The position numbers and the translations under genes are program-made. From positions 124,001 through 188,000 of the forward strand of contig NZ_CAJPVI010000004.1 in NCBI RefSeq assembly GCF_905397435.1: 64,000 nucleotides of DNA, written 5' to 3'. Below the pieces are notes generated by a model. That model was not told the origin of the DNA and did not search any database. It saw nothing but the letters and a program-made list of their open reading frames with translations. This document shows positions 45,392-54,914 of this stretch, one piece after another. Numbering within the stretch: the stretch's first letter is position 1; every line of letters begins with the position of its first letter. The DNA is from Cupriavidus numazuensis. Its GTDB lineage: Bacteria; Pseudomonadota; Gammaproteobacteria; Burkholderiales; Burkholderiaceae.

Positions 45392-46156
45392 ATGCCCGAA
45401 CATTTCCTGCTGTCTTCACTCTTGATTTTCGGGTTGGGTGGTTTGCTTGGGGCGGTAGGCGGCCTGTTCGGCATCGGCGGCGGCCTGATTGCCATCCCCG
45501 CACTCGGGCTGCTATTCGGCATGGACCAGCAGCTTGCGCAAGGCACCGCGCTGGTCATGATCGCGCCCAATGTGCTGATCGGCTTCTGGCAATACCGCAA
45601 GCGTGCCGATATCGCGCTGCGCACGGCGCTCGTACTCGGGCTCAGCGCGGTACTCGCGACCTACCTGTCGGCGCGGCTGGCCACTTCGATGGATGCGCAG
45701 TTGCTGCGCCGCATCTTCGCCGGTTTCATGATCGGCATGGCGCTGTATTTCCTCTGGCGGCTGCTGCCCGGGCGCGCTGTCACTGCCCCGCAGGCGCGCG
45801 TCTCGCCACGCTGGATTCCGCTGGTCGGCGTCGTCGGCGGCGCGTTCTCGGGCTTCTTCAGCGTGGGCGGCGGCGTGGTGGCGGCACCGGCGCTGGTTGG
45901 CCTGTTCGGCATGCGACAGGCAGCGGCACAGGGGCTGGCGCTGGCCCTCGTGACGCCCGGCGCGGTGGTGGCACTTGCCACGTATGCGCATGCCGGGCAT
46001 GTCGATTGGGTGAGCGGCATCCCGCTTTCGCTGGGCGGCATGCTGACGATTTCGTGGGGCGTGGCACTGGCGCACCGGATGCCCGAACGCCGCCTGCGTG
46101 CGCTGTTCGCGCTATGCCTGATCGCGACGGCGGCGGTGATGCTGGTGCGCGGCTGA
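45392..46156 (+). CDS. TauE/SafE family sulfite or organosulfonate exporter
   Basis: This inner-membrane protein of about 254 residues has two repeats of TauE type. The first is GLGGLLGAVGGLFGIGGGLIAIP followed by GTALVMIAPNVLIGFWQY; the second is VGGAFSGFFSVGGGVVAAPAL. It has about eight hydrophobic segments. Substrate undetermined. The start is either GTG 45383 or ATG 45392; neither has a strong ribosome site, and the ATG is given. Confidence 0.86.
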   Translation: MPEHFLLSSLLIFGLGGLLGAVGGLFGIGGGLIAIPALGLLFGMDQQLAQGTALVMIAPNVLIGFWQYRKRADIALRTALVLGLSAVLATYLSARLATSMDAQLLRRIFAGFMIGMALYFLWRLLPGRAVTAPQARVSPRWIPLVGVVGGAFSGFFSVGGGVVAAPALVGLFGMRQAAAQGLALALVTPGAVVALATYAHAGHVDWVSGIPLSLGGMLTISWGVALAHRMPERRLRALFALCLIATAAVMLVRG

Positions 46157-46172
46157 CGGGGTTAGGGGGCCC

Positions 46173-46193
46173 GGCTTGCGCCCTGCGCAAGCC
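46173..46193. terminator. Terminator between convergent tauE-like and DUF938 genes
   Basis: A perfect 9-bp stem GGCTTGCGC / GCGCAAGCC with a CCT loop, placed between two convergent stop codons. Confidence 0.6.
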
Positions 46194-46201
46194 ATCACCG
46201 T

Positions 46202-46819
46202 CTATTTCCGGAACACGAGGCTGAAATTATTGGCCGGCATTGCCACCGGCGCATCGCAGCGCATGCCCTGCGCCTCGCCCAGCGCGATCACGTCTTCCAT
46301 GTCGCGCACGCCCCATTCCGGATCGGTCGCACGGAGCTGCGCATCGAACGCGGCATTGCTCGGCGCGGTGTGGGTGCCGCCACGCCGGTAAGGTCCGTAC
46401 AGGAACAACACGCCGCCAGCGCCAAGCAGCCGGCCCGCGCCGGCAAAGAGCGCTTGCGTGGCCGCCCACGGCGAGATATGGATCATGTTGATGCAGACCA
46501 CGGCATCCGCGGCATCGATGCCCCACGGCTGCCCGCACACATCGAGCGCCAGCGGGGCGCGCACGTTGCTCAGGCCTGTGTGATGGGTCCAGGCAGCGAT
46601 CGACGCGCGCGCTGCCGCATCGGGATCGCTCGGCTGCCAGGTCAGGCCGGGCAGTGCCGCGGCAAAGTGCACCGCGTGCTGGCCGGTGCCGCTCGCGATC
46701 TCCAGCACCGTTCCAGTCGCCGGGAGCACGTTGCGAAGCACGGCGAGGATCGGCTCGCGATTGCGGTCCGTGGCGGGCGCAAGGCGGCGGGCATCAGGGT
46801 CAGGGGTGTGGCTCGTCAT
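46202..46819 (-). CDS. DUF938 SAM-dependent methyltransferase-like protein
   Basis: This 205-residue protein begins near RRLAPATDRNREPILAVL, the family signature. A glycine-rich SAM site follows (VLEIASGTGQHAVHFAAALP), then VCINMIHISPWAATQALFAG and LFLYGPYRRGGTHTAPSNAA. Substrate unknown. The ATG at 46819 lies 5 bp after the stop of the HiPIP gene, suggesting co-transcription. The longer frame from 46849 overlaps that gene. Confidence 0.85.
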   Translation of the reverse strand: MTSHTPDPDARRLAPATDRNREPILAVLRNVLPATGTVLEIASGTGQHAVHFAAALPGLTWQPSDPDAAARASIAAWTHHTGLSNVRAPLALDVCGQPWGIDAADAVVCINMIHISPWAATQALFAGAGRLLGAGGVLFLYGPYRRGGTHTAPSNAAFDAQLRATDPEWGVRDMEDVIALGEAQGMRCDAPVAMPANNFSLVFRK

Positions 46820-46824
46820 GGATT

Positions 46825-47142
46825 TCAACCCTGCTCCCAGGCGTTGCACCAGCCGGCTGCCGCGACCTCCTTGTCGCCGAACAGCGCGCAGCCGCCCGCG
46901 GCGCTACCCGTGTCGCCCTGGTAAAGCTGGCAGTTGGCGCAGGTCTGGCTGGTCTTGTGGCTTGGGTATTTCTTCGGATCCACCTTGGTGGTGTCGGCCT
47001 TGTAGCCGACTTTCTGGGCCTGCGGGTCCTGCTCGCCGAGCATGGCGGCGCTGGCGGAAGGGCTGCCGAGCAACCCGGTGACGGCCACGCCGCCCGACAG
47101 GGCGAGCGGCAGGTATCCCAGAAACTGGCGTCTGCACGGCAT
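46825..47142 (-). CDS. High-potential iron-sulfur protein (HiPIP), Tat-exported
   Basis: This 105-residue protein has a twin-arginine signal (RRQFLGYLPLALSGGVAV, cut near ASAAM). The mature part has four cysteines for a [4Fe-4S] cluster: C68 and C71 in CANCQLYQG, C85 in GGCALFGD, C99 in GWCNAW. It acts as a periplasmic soluble electron carrier, likely donating to a terminal oxidase or reaction centre. Confidence 0.93.
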   Translation of the reverse strand: MPCRRQFLGYLPLALSGGVAVTGLLGSPSASAAMLGEQDPQAQKVGYKADTTKVDPKKYPSHKTSQTCANCQLYQGDTGSAAGGCALFGDKEVAAAGWCNAWEQG

Positions 47143-47210
47143 GGCAGTCTCCTCTGAGGTGGGGCATGTGGCGACATGTGCCTGCCGCCTCGCGCAGAGG
47201 TTACTGCGGA

Positions 47211-47241
47211 TTAGGAGGCCGGTGCAATGCCCGGCCCCTAA
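47211..47241 (-). terminator. Hairpin after the second chemoreceptor gene
   Basis: TTAGG and GGCCGG pair with CCGGCC and CCTAA, with one bulged A. It lies 12 nt past the minus-strand stop. No T-tract. Confidence 0.4.
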
Positions 47242-47252
47242 AGGCGCTCTGC

Positions 47253-48350
47253 TTACAGCTTGAACTCGCCCACCACGCCCTGGAGCTGATGAGCCTGGTC
47301 CGCGAGCGATGCCGATGCCGCGGCCGCCTGTTCCACCAGTGCCGCGTTCTGCTGCGTGACGGCATCCATCTGCGCCACGGCCTGGTTGACCTGCTCGATG
47401 CTGCTGCTCTGGTCGCGCGACGCCACCGAGATCTCGCCAAGAATGCCCGTGACACTGCGAACGGCCTGCTGGAGCTCTTCCATGGTCTGCCCGGCCTTGT
47501 CGACCAGCACGGCGCCGCCTTCGACCTGGCGGGCGGAATCGCCGATCAGCACGCGAATTTCCTTCGCGGCGGTGGCGCTGCGCTGTGCCAGTGTGCGCAC
47601 TTCACCGGCAACCACGGCAAAGCCACGACCCTGCTCGCCAGCACGCGCCGCTTCCACTGCAGCATTGAGCGCCAGGATATTGGTCTGGAACGCGATGCCT
47701 TCGATGACCTGGATGATCTCGACCACTTTGTTCGAGCTGGCGCTGATCGCCTGCATGGTCTGCACCACGTCGCTGACGACCACGCCGCCGCGCTCGGCGA
47801 TCTCCGAGGCGTTGGCCGCGATGTCGTTGGCGGCGTGCGCACGCTCGGCGTTGCGCCGCACCATGTCGGTCAGGCTGCCCATGCTGGACGCCGTTTCCTG
47901 CAGCGTGGCCGCCTGTTCCTCAGTCCGCTGGGAAAGGTCGGTATTGCCGTCCGCGATCTGCCGCGACGAGTCGGCGATCGAGTCGGTCGAACTCTTGATC
48001 CGGCTCACCAGGTCGGTCAGGATGTCCTCCATCTTGCCCATGCCGCCGAGCAGCCGGCCGAAGGCACCGCCCTGGTCGGTGTCGAAGTCCTGGCTCAGGT
48101 CGCCGGCGGCCACGGTCTCGGCGATGTAGACGGCATCCGCGAGCGGCCGCTCGATGCCGGCGGCCAGCCACAAGGCGCCGGCCACGGCCGCCACCAGTGC
48201 TGCCAGGCCAAGGCCGAGCACGGTGTAGCGCGCCGCGTCACTGCCCTCAAGCTGCGCCAGGCCCGTGCCGATGGCCGCGCCCGACAACAGCACGACCAGT
48301 CCGAAGCTGGCGCCCAGACGCGCACGGATGCTCAAATTTGCCTGCGACAT
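47253..48350 (-). CDS. Methyl-accepting chemotaxis protein without a periplasmic sensor domain
   Basis: This 365-residue protein has two membrane segments ([20 protein letters not shown] and [20 protein letters not shown]) joined by a loop of only about 15 residues. A HAMP-like part and the signalling hairpin follow, with the tip [20 protein letters not shown]. The C-terminus ends QGVVGEFKL with no tethering pentapeptide. It must sense through the membrane, the HAMP region or partners. The start has GGGAGAG upstream and a strong sigma-28 promoter 55-80 bp away. Confidence 0.92.
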   Translation of the reverse strand: MSQANLSIRARLGASFGLVVLLSGAAIGTGLAQLEGSDAARYTVLGLGLAALVAAVAGALWLAAGIERPLADAVYIAETVAAGDLSQDFDTDQGGAFGRLLGGMGKMEDILTDLVSRIKSSTDSIADSSRQIADGNTDLSQRTEEQAATLQETASSMGSLTDMVRRNAERAHAANDIAANASEIAERGGVVVSDVVQTMQAISASSNKVVEIIQVIEGIAFQTNILALNAAVEAARAGEQGRGFAVVAGEVRTLAQRSATAAKEIRVLIGDSARQVEGGAVLVDKAGQTMEELQQAVRSVTGILGEISVASRDQSSSIEQVNQAVAQMDAVTQQNAALVEQAAAASASLADQAHQLQGVVGEFKL

Positions 48351-48402
48351 TGTTGCTCTCCCCCTTTTGTCCGATGTCTGTTTTCGATGGTCTGCCGTTG
48401 GG

Positions 48403-48429
48403 GTATCGGCACAGCCGTGCGGAAATTTA
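48403..48429 (-). promoter_or_regulatory. Sigma-28 (FliA) promoter of the second chemoreceptor gene
   Basis: On the minus strand TAAA, 15 nt, GCCGATAC. Spacing is exact and seven of eight -10 bases match GCCGATAA. Confidence 0.87.
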
Positions 48430-48508
48430 GGGAGAATGGCCAATTTAGTTGACAAGACAACTTGGCCCGGCCGCGGCCCTGTCATCGGCAGGCGAGCCGC
48501 TTGCCGAA

Positions 48509-48536
48509 ACAAAAAAGGCGGGCCGAAGCCCGCCTG
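48509..48536 (-). terminator. Rho-independent terminator after phoX
   Basis: On the minus strand AGGCGGGC, TTCG tetraloop, GCCCGCCT, then TTTTTTG. Textbook form, 27 nt after the stop codon. Confidence 0.93.
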
Positions 48537-48562
48537 CTGACCGGATCCCCGTGCCTGACCGG

Positions 48563-50554
48563 TCAGGCCTTGGCCAGCTTGATGCTCGACAGGTCAGCCG
48601 TCAGATAGCCGACCGCCGCGCCGGCCCGGTCCTTGTAGTTGGCGCGCACCAGCGGATCCAGCGTCGGCTGCACCTTGGCGTGCAACGTGGAACCCCAATC
48701 GCCGGCATGCTGGAAGTTGCTCATGATGTAGGTCCAGCCGTTGATCTCGTCCACGGCGTGCAGGCCAGTGGCTTCGGCGCCGGCTGGCGTCGACAGCAGG
48801 CGCGACAGCTGCTTCGTGTCGACGTTATAGGCCCACAGGAAGTTGTTGACGTGCTGGCCGCTGTCCTCGCCGATGAACAGGGTACGCAGTTTTTCCGAGA
48901 ACTTCAGGTTGTCCGGGTTGCCGATCCAGTTCGGGTCGGCGGTATTGCCCAGGTCGTCCGCGGCGATGTCGCGGCCGTTGAGCAGGCCCTTGGTGTGCAC
49001 CGGCACCCATTCGCTGTCGATGGCATTGCCGTCCTGGTCCTTCTGGCCGCCGTCCAGCTTGTGCTGCATGACAGCGCCGGCGTTCAGCGCCGCGTCCAGC
49101 GAGATGCCGCTTTGCGCGTTCCAGCCCTTCTTGTTCAGCACCATGGAATCGACCACGTTCTGCAGCGCGGAGTAGGCGATCTTGTCCTTGATGTTGACCG
49201 TGGTGCCTTCCATCTTGGTGAAGCCCATGCTGCCGCCCTTCAGGTAGGCGTAGCGGTGCGTTTCCAGGAACGCGGCGGCCTTCTCCATGCCGGGCATGAC
49301 CTTCACCCAGTTGGCAGCGCCGTTGTAGAAGATCTTGGTGTAGCCGGTGGCCGTCGGGTCGGCGATGGTCGGATCGACCAGCTTCACATCGATGACGTCG
49401 GCCGGCGCAAGCGTGTCGGCCAGGTTTTCGATTTCTGCGCTGGTGGCGTGCCCCAGCTTGATCCAGCTGATGTCGCAGCCGGCGGCGGCCGGGTCGATCG
49501 AGAAGCCGTTCCCGAGCTTGGCCACGTACAGCGTGCCCGACGACAGGTCCGTTTCGCGGTCGGCCACGAACATGAACAGGCCGCTGTTGGTGGCGTCGTC
49601 GCCCATCAGCACGGTGCGGTTGTCAGGCATGACCTGCACCAGTTCGTGCGAAATGCGGCCCACGCAATAGTGCTTGGTGATGCTGCCCGTGCCGTCCGGA
49701 TTCACGCGGACTTCGGGCAGGTGGCCATAGTGGTATGGCTTGTAGGCCGTCTCGCTGCCCAGCAGGTTCTTGCTGAAGGCCTTGTACTGGGCGATCAGCT
49801 TCGGATCGGCGGTAAAGGCGTCGGGCTCGTATTCCTCGCTCGACAAGTGTGTGTTCCACGGCGACAGGCTGGCGCCGCAGGTAATCCACAGACCGTGCGC
49901 CGGCGAGGTATCCACGTTGTGGTACTTGACCAGCGTGAGCTTGCCGGTGGCCGGGTCCTGGTCCAGCGTCAGTACGGCGATCGGCGACGGCAGGCGGCCG
50001 TAGGTATCGGCGCCGGACTGGTCGCGCGTGTTGTACTCGAACTGCACCACGGCGAACACCGGGTTGCCCTTCACGCCGGCAACGCGCGCGTTTTCGATCT
50101 TGAGCAGCGAGGTGCCGTCGGGCGCATCGGAGAAGAACTGGCGGTCCTTGCCAGACACCGAGGTGTCGCGGATCGGCTGGTTGTTGATGTCGTAGTAGCC
50201 GCCGGCCAGGATGGTGCCGCCCTTGCCGTCCGGCACCATGTCGCCGGTGATGAAGAACGGCTGGTAGGCCAGCTTGAACGTGCGGCTGCTGCCGTCGCTG
50301 AAGTTGATCTTCATGCTCGACCCCACGGTGGTGGTCGCCATGGCGGCCGGATTGGCCAGCGTCGGGGCGCTCATGCCGGTGAATTCGGCGGTGGTGAAGG
50401 TGGCGTTGGGGTTGGTGGTTGGCGCAGCAATGGCGTCGTCGCTCCCGCCACAGCCCACGAGCAGGCCGGCGGAAGCCAGGCCTAGCGGCAGCATCGGCGC
50501 ACCGGCAAGGATTTTCAGCGCCTTGCGACGCGAGGCATCAGGTTTGTCGAACAT
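48563..50554 (-). CDS. PhoX family alkaline phosphatase-like protein
   Basis: This 663-residue protein has a combined Tat and lipoprotein signal: [13 protein letters not shown], then [16 protein letters not shown] with lipobox Cys35. PhoX-type features are [67 protein letters not shown] and [20 protein letters not shown]. PhoX enzymes are Ca/Fe-dependent phosphatases at the cell surface. The ATG at 50554 has GGAAAAG upstream; the frame to 50692 lacks a signal. No convincing Pho box is seen. Confidence 0.9.
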   Translation of the reverse strand: MFDKPDASRRKALKILAGAPMLPLGLASAGLLVGCGGSDDAIAAPTTNPNATFTTAEFTGMSAPTLANPAAMATTTVGSSMKINFSDGSSRTFKLAYQPFFITGDMVPDGKGGTILAGGYYDINNQPIRDTSVSGKDRQFFSDAPDGTSLLKIENARVAGVKGNPVFAVVQFEYNTRDQSGADTYGRLPSPIAVLTLDQDPATGKLTLVKYHNVDTSPAHGLWITCGASLSPWNTHLSSEEYEPDAFTADPKLIAQYKAFSKNLLGSETAYKPYHYGHLPEVRVNPDGTGSITKHYCVGRISHELVQVMPDNRTVLMGDDATNSGLFMFVADRETDLSSGTLYVAKLGNGFSIDPAAAGCDISWIKLGHATSAEIENLADTLAPADVIDVKLVDPTIADPTATGYTKIFYNGAANWVKVMPGMEKAAAFLETHRYAYLKGGSMGFTKMEGTTVNIKDKIAYSALQNVVDSMVLNKKGWNAQSGISLDAALNAGAVMQHKLDGGQKDQDGNAIDSEWVPVHTKGLLNGRDIAADDLGNTADPNWIGNPDNLKFSEKLRTLFIGEDSGQHVNNFLWAYNVDTKQLSRLLSTPAGAEATGLHAVDEINGWTYIMSNFQHAGDWGSTLHAKVQPTLDPLVRANYKDRAGAAVGYLTADLSSIKLAKA

Positions 50555-50779
50555 GGTCTTTTCCGGGGAAAGTGGGCGGCATGGCTCGAAGCGCATCCGC
50601 TTGTCACAGAAACCAGACATGGCGCGACAGCCGCGCCCTCGTCGCTGCGCATCGTAGTGGGGGTATGTGACAGGAAGTTGACGATGAACCACAAAATCGT
50701 CACACGGACGGTCGGGCGCGGAGGCTGGGGTAAACTTCCTCTTTTGTCGTTGGCCACGTGCCTGCCTGGCGGATTCCGC

Positions 50780-51400
50780 TTGCCTACCTATACCCTCGCC
50801 GCCCCTGTCGACGCCGAACTCGAGATCCGCAAGAGCCGCTTCCTGGCCCTGGCGATCCCCGTTCCTGACCGCGAAGCCGCCATGGCCACCCTGCAGTCAC
50901 TGCGTGCGCAGCATCCCACCGCCACGCATGTGTGCTGGGCGCTGCTCGCGGGCGGGCAATCGGGGATGTCGGACGACGGGGAACCGTCCGGCACGGCCGG
51001 GCGGCCGATCCTGGAGGTGCTGCGCCATCACGATCTCGATGGGGTGCTGGCTGCGGTGGTGCGCTACTACGGGGGCGTCAAGCTCGGCGCCGGTGGGTTG
51101 GTGCGCGCCTATACCGATGCGATTGCCGCTGCGCTGAAATCCGCGGAGCGAATTGAGCGGATTGCCTATGCCGAGCTGGCGGTAGAGGTCGACTACGCCG
51201 ACGAGCCGCGCGTGCGCCGTTGGCTTGAGTTGGCGGCACAGGACGGTTGTTCGTTGGCTGACACGGCCTACGGCGCCATGGCGCGGCTGGTGATTCGTCT
51301 GCCGGCCACACAGCGCGATGCTGCCCGGGTGGCATTGCGCGACGCTACGCACGGGCGGGCGTTGTTTCCACAGGTCGAGGATGATGGATCAGCAGCCTGA
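50780..51400 (+). CDS. yigZ: IMPACT/YigZ family protein
   Basis: This protein of about 206 residues has the IMPACT core EIRKSRFLALAIPV, then ATHVCWALL, SDDGEPSGTAGRPILEVLRH and VVRYYGGVKLGAGGLVRAY. A C-terminal ferredoxin-like domain follows. The family is conserved, with links to translation control. The start is uncertain. TTG at 50780 gives the usual family N-terminus and follows a TAAACT -10-like element near 50732. An ATG at 50684 has AGGAAG but would add 32 unconserved residues. It overlaps the next gene. Confidence 0.87.
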   Translation: MPTYTLAAPVDAELEIRKSRFLALAIPVPDREAAMATLQSLRAQHPTATHVCWALLAGGQSGMSDDGEPSGTAGRPILEVLRHHDLDGVLAAVVRYYGGVKLGAGGLVRAYTDAIAAALKSAERIERIAYAELAVEVDYADEPRVRRWLELAAQDGCSLADTAYGAMARLVIRLPATQRDAARVALRDATHGRALFPQVEDDGSAA

Positions 51401-51707
51401 CACCCGCGACGTCCTCACGGACGATCAGGTTGAATTCACCGCGCGCGTGTTGCCGGCTGATGTCACGTTTTCCGTCCCACCTGGCCTGAGCTTGCTGGAA
51501 GCTGCGCTACTTGACGGCGTAGTGATGCCAAATTCCTGCCGCAATGGCACCTGCCGTGCGTGTGCGAGCCGCTTGCGCGCGGGGGCTATCCGGTATCGGA
51601 TTGAATGGCCGGGGCTTAGTCTGGACGAGAAGGATGAGGGGTGGATCCTCCCGTGTGTGGCATGCGCGGTCAGTGACGTGGTAATTGAATTGGGTAAGCT
51701 CGAGTAG
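51381..51707 (+). CDS. [2Fe-2S] plant-type ferredoxin
   Basis: This 108-residue protein has a ferredoxin fold with cluster ligands in SCRNGTCRACASRL and a distant Cys in LPCVACAVSD (pattern CX4CX2C...C). The N-terminal strand pair is FTARVLPADVTFSV. It carries electrons for an oxygenase or reductase, partner unknown. The start overlaps the end of the IMPACT gene by 20 bp; two adjacent ATGs (51381, 51384) are possible. Confidence 0.9.
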   Translation: MMDQQPDTRDVLTDDQVEFTARVLPADVTFSVPPGLSLLEAALLDGVVMPNSCRNGTCRACASRLRAGAIRYRIEWPGLSLDEKDEGWILPCVACAVSDVVIELGKLE

Positions 51708-52050
51708 CCTCTGTCATAAGCGCCTCGGCTCGGAAGGGGCGCCCGCAACGCTGATGAACTCGCACCCAGACGACGCGCGCGCAGCGCAGCCGAAGGCGTC
51801 CCACCAACGACCTTATTGAAACGCTGCACCCGAGTCCGTCTTGGGGATCGTCCAAAAGCCGTGCCGCGCCAGGCACAGGTTCTGACTCACATAGCGTTAG
51901 CAGGCTCGAACCACTGACCACCGTGGCAGGCGTCCAAAGCCGCTTGGACCACTTTTTGTCGCTCGGACAAAAAGTGACTCGCCGGCTACGCCGGCGAAAC
52001 CGCGGCACCAGCCAAGAACGCCCCCCCTGCACATCAGCGAACACCCCCTC
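51708..52050. repeat. Composite non-coding repeat, copy 1
   Basis: Bases 51750-51915 are a diverged copy of 57182-57345, with long identical runs such as CCGAGTCCGTCTTGGGGATC and AAAGCCGTGCCGCGCC. A two-hairpin element lies at 51950-51997. Its 11-bp stem CACTTTTTGTC/GACAAAAAGTG has loop GCTCG, and its 8-bp stem TCGCCGGC/GCCGGCGA has loop TAC. No protein gene is credible here; apparent ORFs in both copies are not conserved in frame. Confidence 0.8.
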
Positions 52051-53160
52051 TCACCCCAAAAAAAACCTCATTGCAATCCTCACCCCATCCGGCCCCCGCG
52101 GATCGGAAAACGCCTGCGCCGCAGGCCCCCCACTCCACGCATGTCCGAGCCCCTCGATCCTGACGAGCCGCACGAAGATTTCCCCATCGACAACCCAGTC
52201 AGACACTTCCGCCGGCAGCCTTTGCCCACGCTGCACGCGACGCGCGCCCGGCACGACCAGCCGCACGGACGGATCCGGCAGCAGATCCACCCAAAGCCGC
52301 GCAGCCGTCATCGCGTTCTCCACCGACACCACCGCATCCACATCGCCATGCAGCAGCAACAGCGGCGGCAGGCGTCGCCCGGCCAGCCATAACCGCAGCG
52401 CCTGCCGCGCGGCAGCATCCGGCACCCGGCTGCCCCGCATGACCGCCCCGGCCTGCGCCGTGTTGGCAGCGCTGTAAGGCACCGCCCCCGAATGCGAGCC
52501 AACCCCGATAAAGCGATCCGGATAGCGCAACCCCAGCATCATCGCCATCGCACCGCCGGCCGATAGCCCCATCACGCTGACGCGGTCCGCCCGCACCGGA
52601 TAGCGTCCGCAGACATGGTCGATCATCGCCATCAGCAACGCGGCCTCGGCGCTCCCGCGCGTAGCGGGACGGAACCAGTTCCAGCACCGTTGTGCGTTGG
52701 CCTGCGACGACTGCTCCGGCAGCAGCACGACGCAGCCTGCATCCCGCGCCGCCGTTGCCGCGCGCGTGACCGCGGCGAAGCTCGCGGCGTCCTGGCCGCA
52801 GCCATGCAACAGCACCAGCATCGGCGCGCGCCGCCGGGCGGTTATGCCGGCCGGTATGAAGATCCGGTAGTTGCGCTGGGCGAGCGGGCCCAGTCCGGCG
52901 ACGCCCTCTTCCCAGCGTCCGCTGCCGCGGCTTTGTGGCGGCGGCACGGGCGAGACCACGCCGGACAGCGCGCGTTGCGTGGCCTTGGTGACGGCCGATG
53001 ACTGCTTCACCGCGTTGCGCACGATGGCCTCGGTCATCGGCTTGGTCACCGTCTTGTTGATCGCGCGGGTCATCTCGCGCCCCATGCGCCTGGCCTGGCG
53101 CGTGGCGGTCTTACCCAACGCTGTCCATAGCCGTGCCGTGCTGCCGCCGCGGCGTCCCAT
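52051..53160 (-). CDS. PHB depolymerase-type esterase
   Basis: This 369-residue alpha/beta hydrolase of the PHB-depolymerase/LpqC group has a long basic N-terminal segment (60-80 residues, Arg/Lys-rich, no clear signal peptide). The core has YRIFIPAGITARRRAPMLVL, oxyanion LLHGCGQDAASFA, nucleophile GLSAGGAMA, Asp in LHGDVDAVVS and His in GLGHAWSGG. It is probably intracellular and could act on polyhydroxyalkanoate or small esters. Same direction as the monooxygenase and P450 genes upstream. Confidence 0.87.
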   Translation of the reverse strand: MGRRGGSTARLWTALGKTATRQARRMGREMTRAINKTVTKPMTEAIVRNAVKQSSAVTKATQRALSGVVSPVPPPQSRGSGRWEEGVAGLGPLAQRNYRIFIPAGITARRRAPMLVLLHGCGQDAASFAAVTRAATAARDAGCVVLLPEQSSQANAQRCWNWFRPATRGSAEAALLMAMIDHVCGRYPVRADRVSVMGLSAGGAMAMMLGLRYPDRFIGVGSHSGAVPYSAANTAQAGAVMRGSRVPDAAARQALRLWLAGRRLPPLLLLHGDVDAVVSVENAMTAARLWVDLLPDPSVRLVVPGARRVQRGQRLPAEVSDWVVDGEIFVRLVRIEGLGHAWSGGPAAQAFSDPRGPDGVRIAMRFFLG

Positions 53161-53244
53161 GTGACTGGCCTCCCGTCCGGATTCCGTTGACGGGGTCGAT
53201 TGTGTCAGGCTTTCTTGTCAGGCGTATGCATGCGCCACGGCGGC

Positions 53245-53601
53245 TCAGCGCGCCGCACGGTCATGCACCGCGCGGCTGTCGGCGGGCGCCTCGTCGCGCT
53301 CGTTCAGGCCGTAGTCGCGCAGCACCTGCGCCACGCGCAACCGGTAGCCCGAGAACACGCCGCCGCGGCCGGCGGCCTGCGCCTGACGGTGTTCCTCGGT
53401 GTTGCGCCATGCCATGACCGCGGCCTCGTCGCGGAAGAACGACAGCGACAGGATCTTGCCGGGGTTGGTCAGGCTCTGGAAACGCTCGACCGAGATGAAG
53501 CCATCGATGGCCTCCAGCGTGGGCCGCAGCTTCGCGGCAATGTCGAGATACGTGTCCTTGCGGCCCGGTGCGGGCTCGACTTCGAAGATGACGGCGATCA
53601 T
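53245..53601 (-). CDS. Antibiotic biosynthesis monooxygenase (ABM) domain protein
   Basis: This 118-residue protein has the ferredoxin-like ABM fold: MIAVIFEVEPAPGRKDTYLD, then LEAIDGFISVERFQSLTNPG, LSLSFFRDEAAVMAWRN and EHRQAQ. Proteins of this kind can be cofactor-free oxygenases or heme-interacting proteins. It begins 42 bp after the P450 stop, so it is likely co-transcribed with the P450. The start at 53601 matches the family; the frame continues to 53646. Confidence 0.85.
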   Translation of the reverse strand: MIAVIFEVEPAPGRKDTYLDIAAKLRPTLEAIDGFISVERFQSLTNPGKILSLSFFRDEAAVMAWRNTEEHRQAQAAGRGGVFSGYRLRVAQVLRDYGLNERDEAPADSRAVHDRAAR

Positions 53602-53642
53602 GTCGTGGGTCTCTGTGAGGGAATAGGGGACGAACCAGCGCT

Positions 53643-54773
53643 TCAAAGGAAATGCGGGATGCGCGCGTTGTGCGAAGGCCGGTAGCGGAACGCCTGCGCC
53701 AGGGCAGCCGGCTGCGCGCCACGGGCGAGCAGCGCGTCGACGGTCGCCGCGGCAAGCGCATGCGCGAGTGCGTCACCGGGGCAGGCATGGCGGCCCGCGC
53801 CGAACGTCCAGGGCCTTGCGCCTGCTTCGGCAGGCGCTGAGCACGACGCAGCGGCAAGCAGTACGAGCACGGCATCGCCGGCCCTGAGCGGCACGCCGCA
53901 CAGGCGCGCGTCAGCCGCGAGGAAGCGGCGTGTATTTTGCACCGGCGGATCGTCGGTCGCCACGCGTGCGGCCAGTTCATCGAGCCCGCCCGTCGCGGGG
54001 CCATTGCGGCCGAGCCGCAGCAGCATGTTGCCGGCAAGCCCGGCGGTGGCCTCGCATGCCTGCACCATCAGGCCGATGATATTGGCCGCGACGGCCGCGG
54101 GTGCGATGTCATCGGCATGCGCGGCTTGCCGCAGCGCTGACAGGAGGCCGAGGTCTTCCGCCGGACATGGCCGCCCGGCGGGCATTTGCAGCCACTGCCC
54201 CAGCCACCGCGCCGCGTCGGCGCCCGCCTCGACATCATCTGCCGTGGCCAGCGGCGACTGCGCCGCTGCGTAGGCACTCACGCGCGTCGCGACGGCCATG
54301 GCATCGGCGCCCGCACGCACGGGCAGGCCGAGCAGATCGGCCACCGTCACAACAGGTAGCGTGAACAGCCACCGATTGATCGTGGCGCCGTTGAGCAGTG
54401 CCATGTCCGGGACGAGATCGAGTACGCCAGCCAGCCCGCCTGCACGCGCCTTCGCCGTGGCTGCATCGATGCCGCCCATCAACCGCAGCAGGATGGCCTT
54501 CAGCGGTGCATGAGCGGCACCGTCGTTCATGCGGATCAGACGGCCAAACAACTCGCCCGCGGCAGTGCCGGCGAGTGCAGTCGGCACGGGCTGCGCCGGC
54601 GGGCGCACGCGGCAGTCGGGATGGGCCAGCACCGCTGCCACCTCCGCCCGCCCGGCGGCCACCCACAGGCCCAGCCGCTCGTCAAAGCCAAACGGCTGAC
54701 GCGCCGCGAGCGCGCGGTAGTACGGATACGGATCGGGAGCGGTGACGGCTTCGAGCGGGTCGGCAGGCATCAT
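53643..54773 (-). CDS. Cytochrome P450 with atypical K-helix
   Basis: This 376-residue soluble bacterial P450 is slightly short. The heme loop is FGAGRHACPGDALAHA, with thiolate Cys in the FGxGRHxCPG pattern. The I-helix contains QACEATAG, a normal acid-Thr site. The K-helix ExxR motif is not found where expected: before DDPPVQNTRRF the sequence is ELAARVAT, so Glu and Arg are out of register. Next to an ABM protein and an esterase in the same direction. No redox partner is adjacent. Substrate unknown. Confidence 0.88.
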   Translation of the reverse strand: MMPADPLEAVTAPDPYPYYRALAARQPFGFDERLGLWVAAGRAEVAAVLAHPDCRVRPPAQPVPTALAGTAAGELFGRLIRMNDGAAHAPLKAILLRLMGGIDAATAKARAGGLAGVLDLVPDMALLNGATINRWLFTLPVVTVADLLGLPVRAGADAMAVATRVSAYAAAQSPLATADDVEAGADAARWLGQWLQMPAGRPCPAEDLGLLSALRQAAHADDIAPAAVAANIIGLMVQACEATAGLAGNMLLRLGRNGPATGGLDELAARVATDDPPVQNTRRFLAADARLCGVPLRAGDAVLVLLAAASCSAPAEAGARPWTFGAGRHACPGDALAHALAAATVDALLARGAQPAALAQAFRYRPSHNARIPHFL

Positions 54774-54914
54774 GGCGTGGCGGATTCGGTGTGTTGCTGA
54801 TCGGCCGCGCGCATCAGGAATGCTCGCGGCGCTACAGCGTCAGACGAATCTTTGCACTGTCCGGTACCCGGAAGCTTCGTGGCGACATGAAATGTCGAAT
54901 GCAGCGGCCTTCCC

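Noticed and set aside
48449..50485. 678-codon plus-strand frame opposite phoX
   Set aside because: Shadow of the PhoX gene in codon-biased DNA; no domain and no start signal.
50655..50680. Pho box upstream of phoX
   Set aside because: Only one CTGTCAC-like half is present; the second repeat at an 11-bp period is missing.
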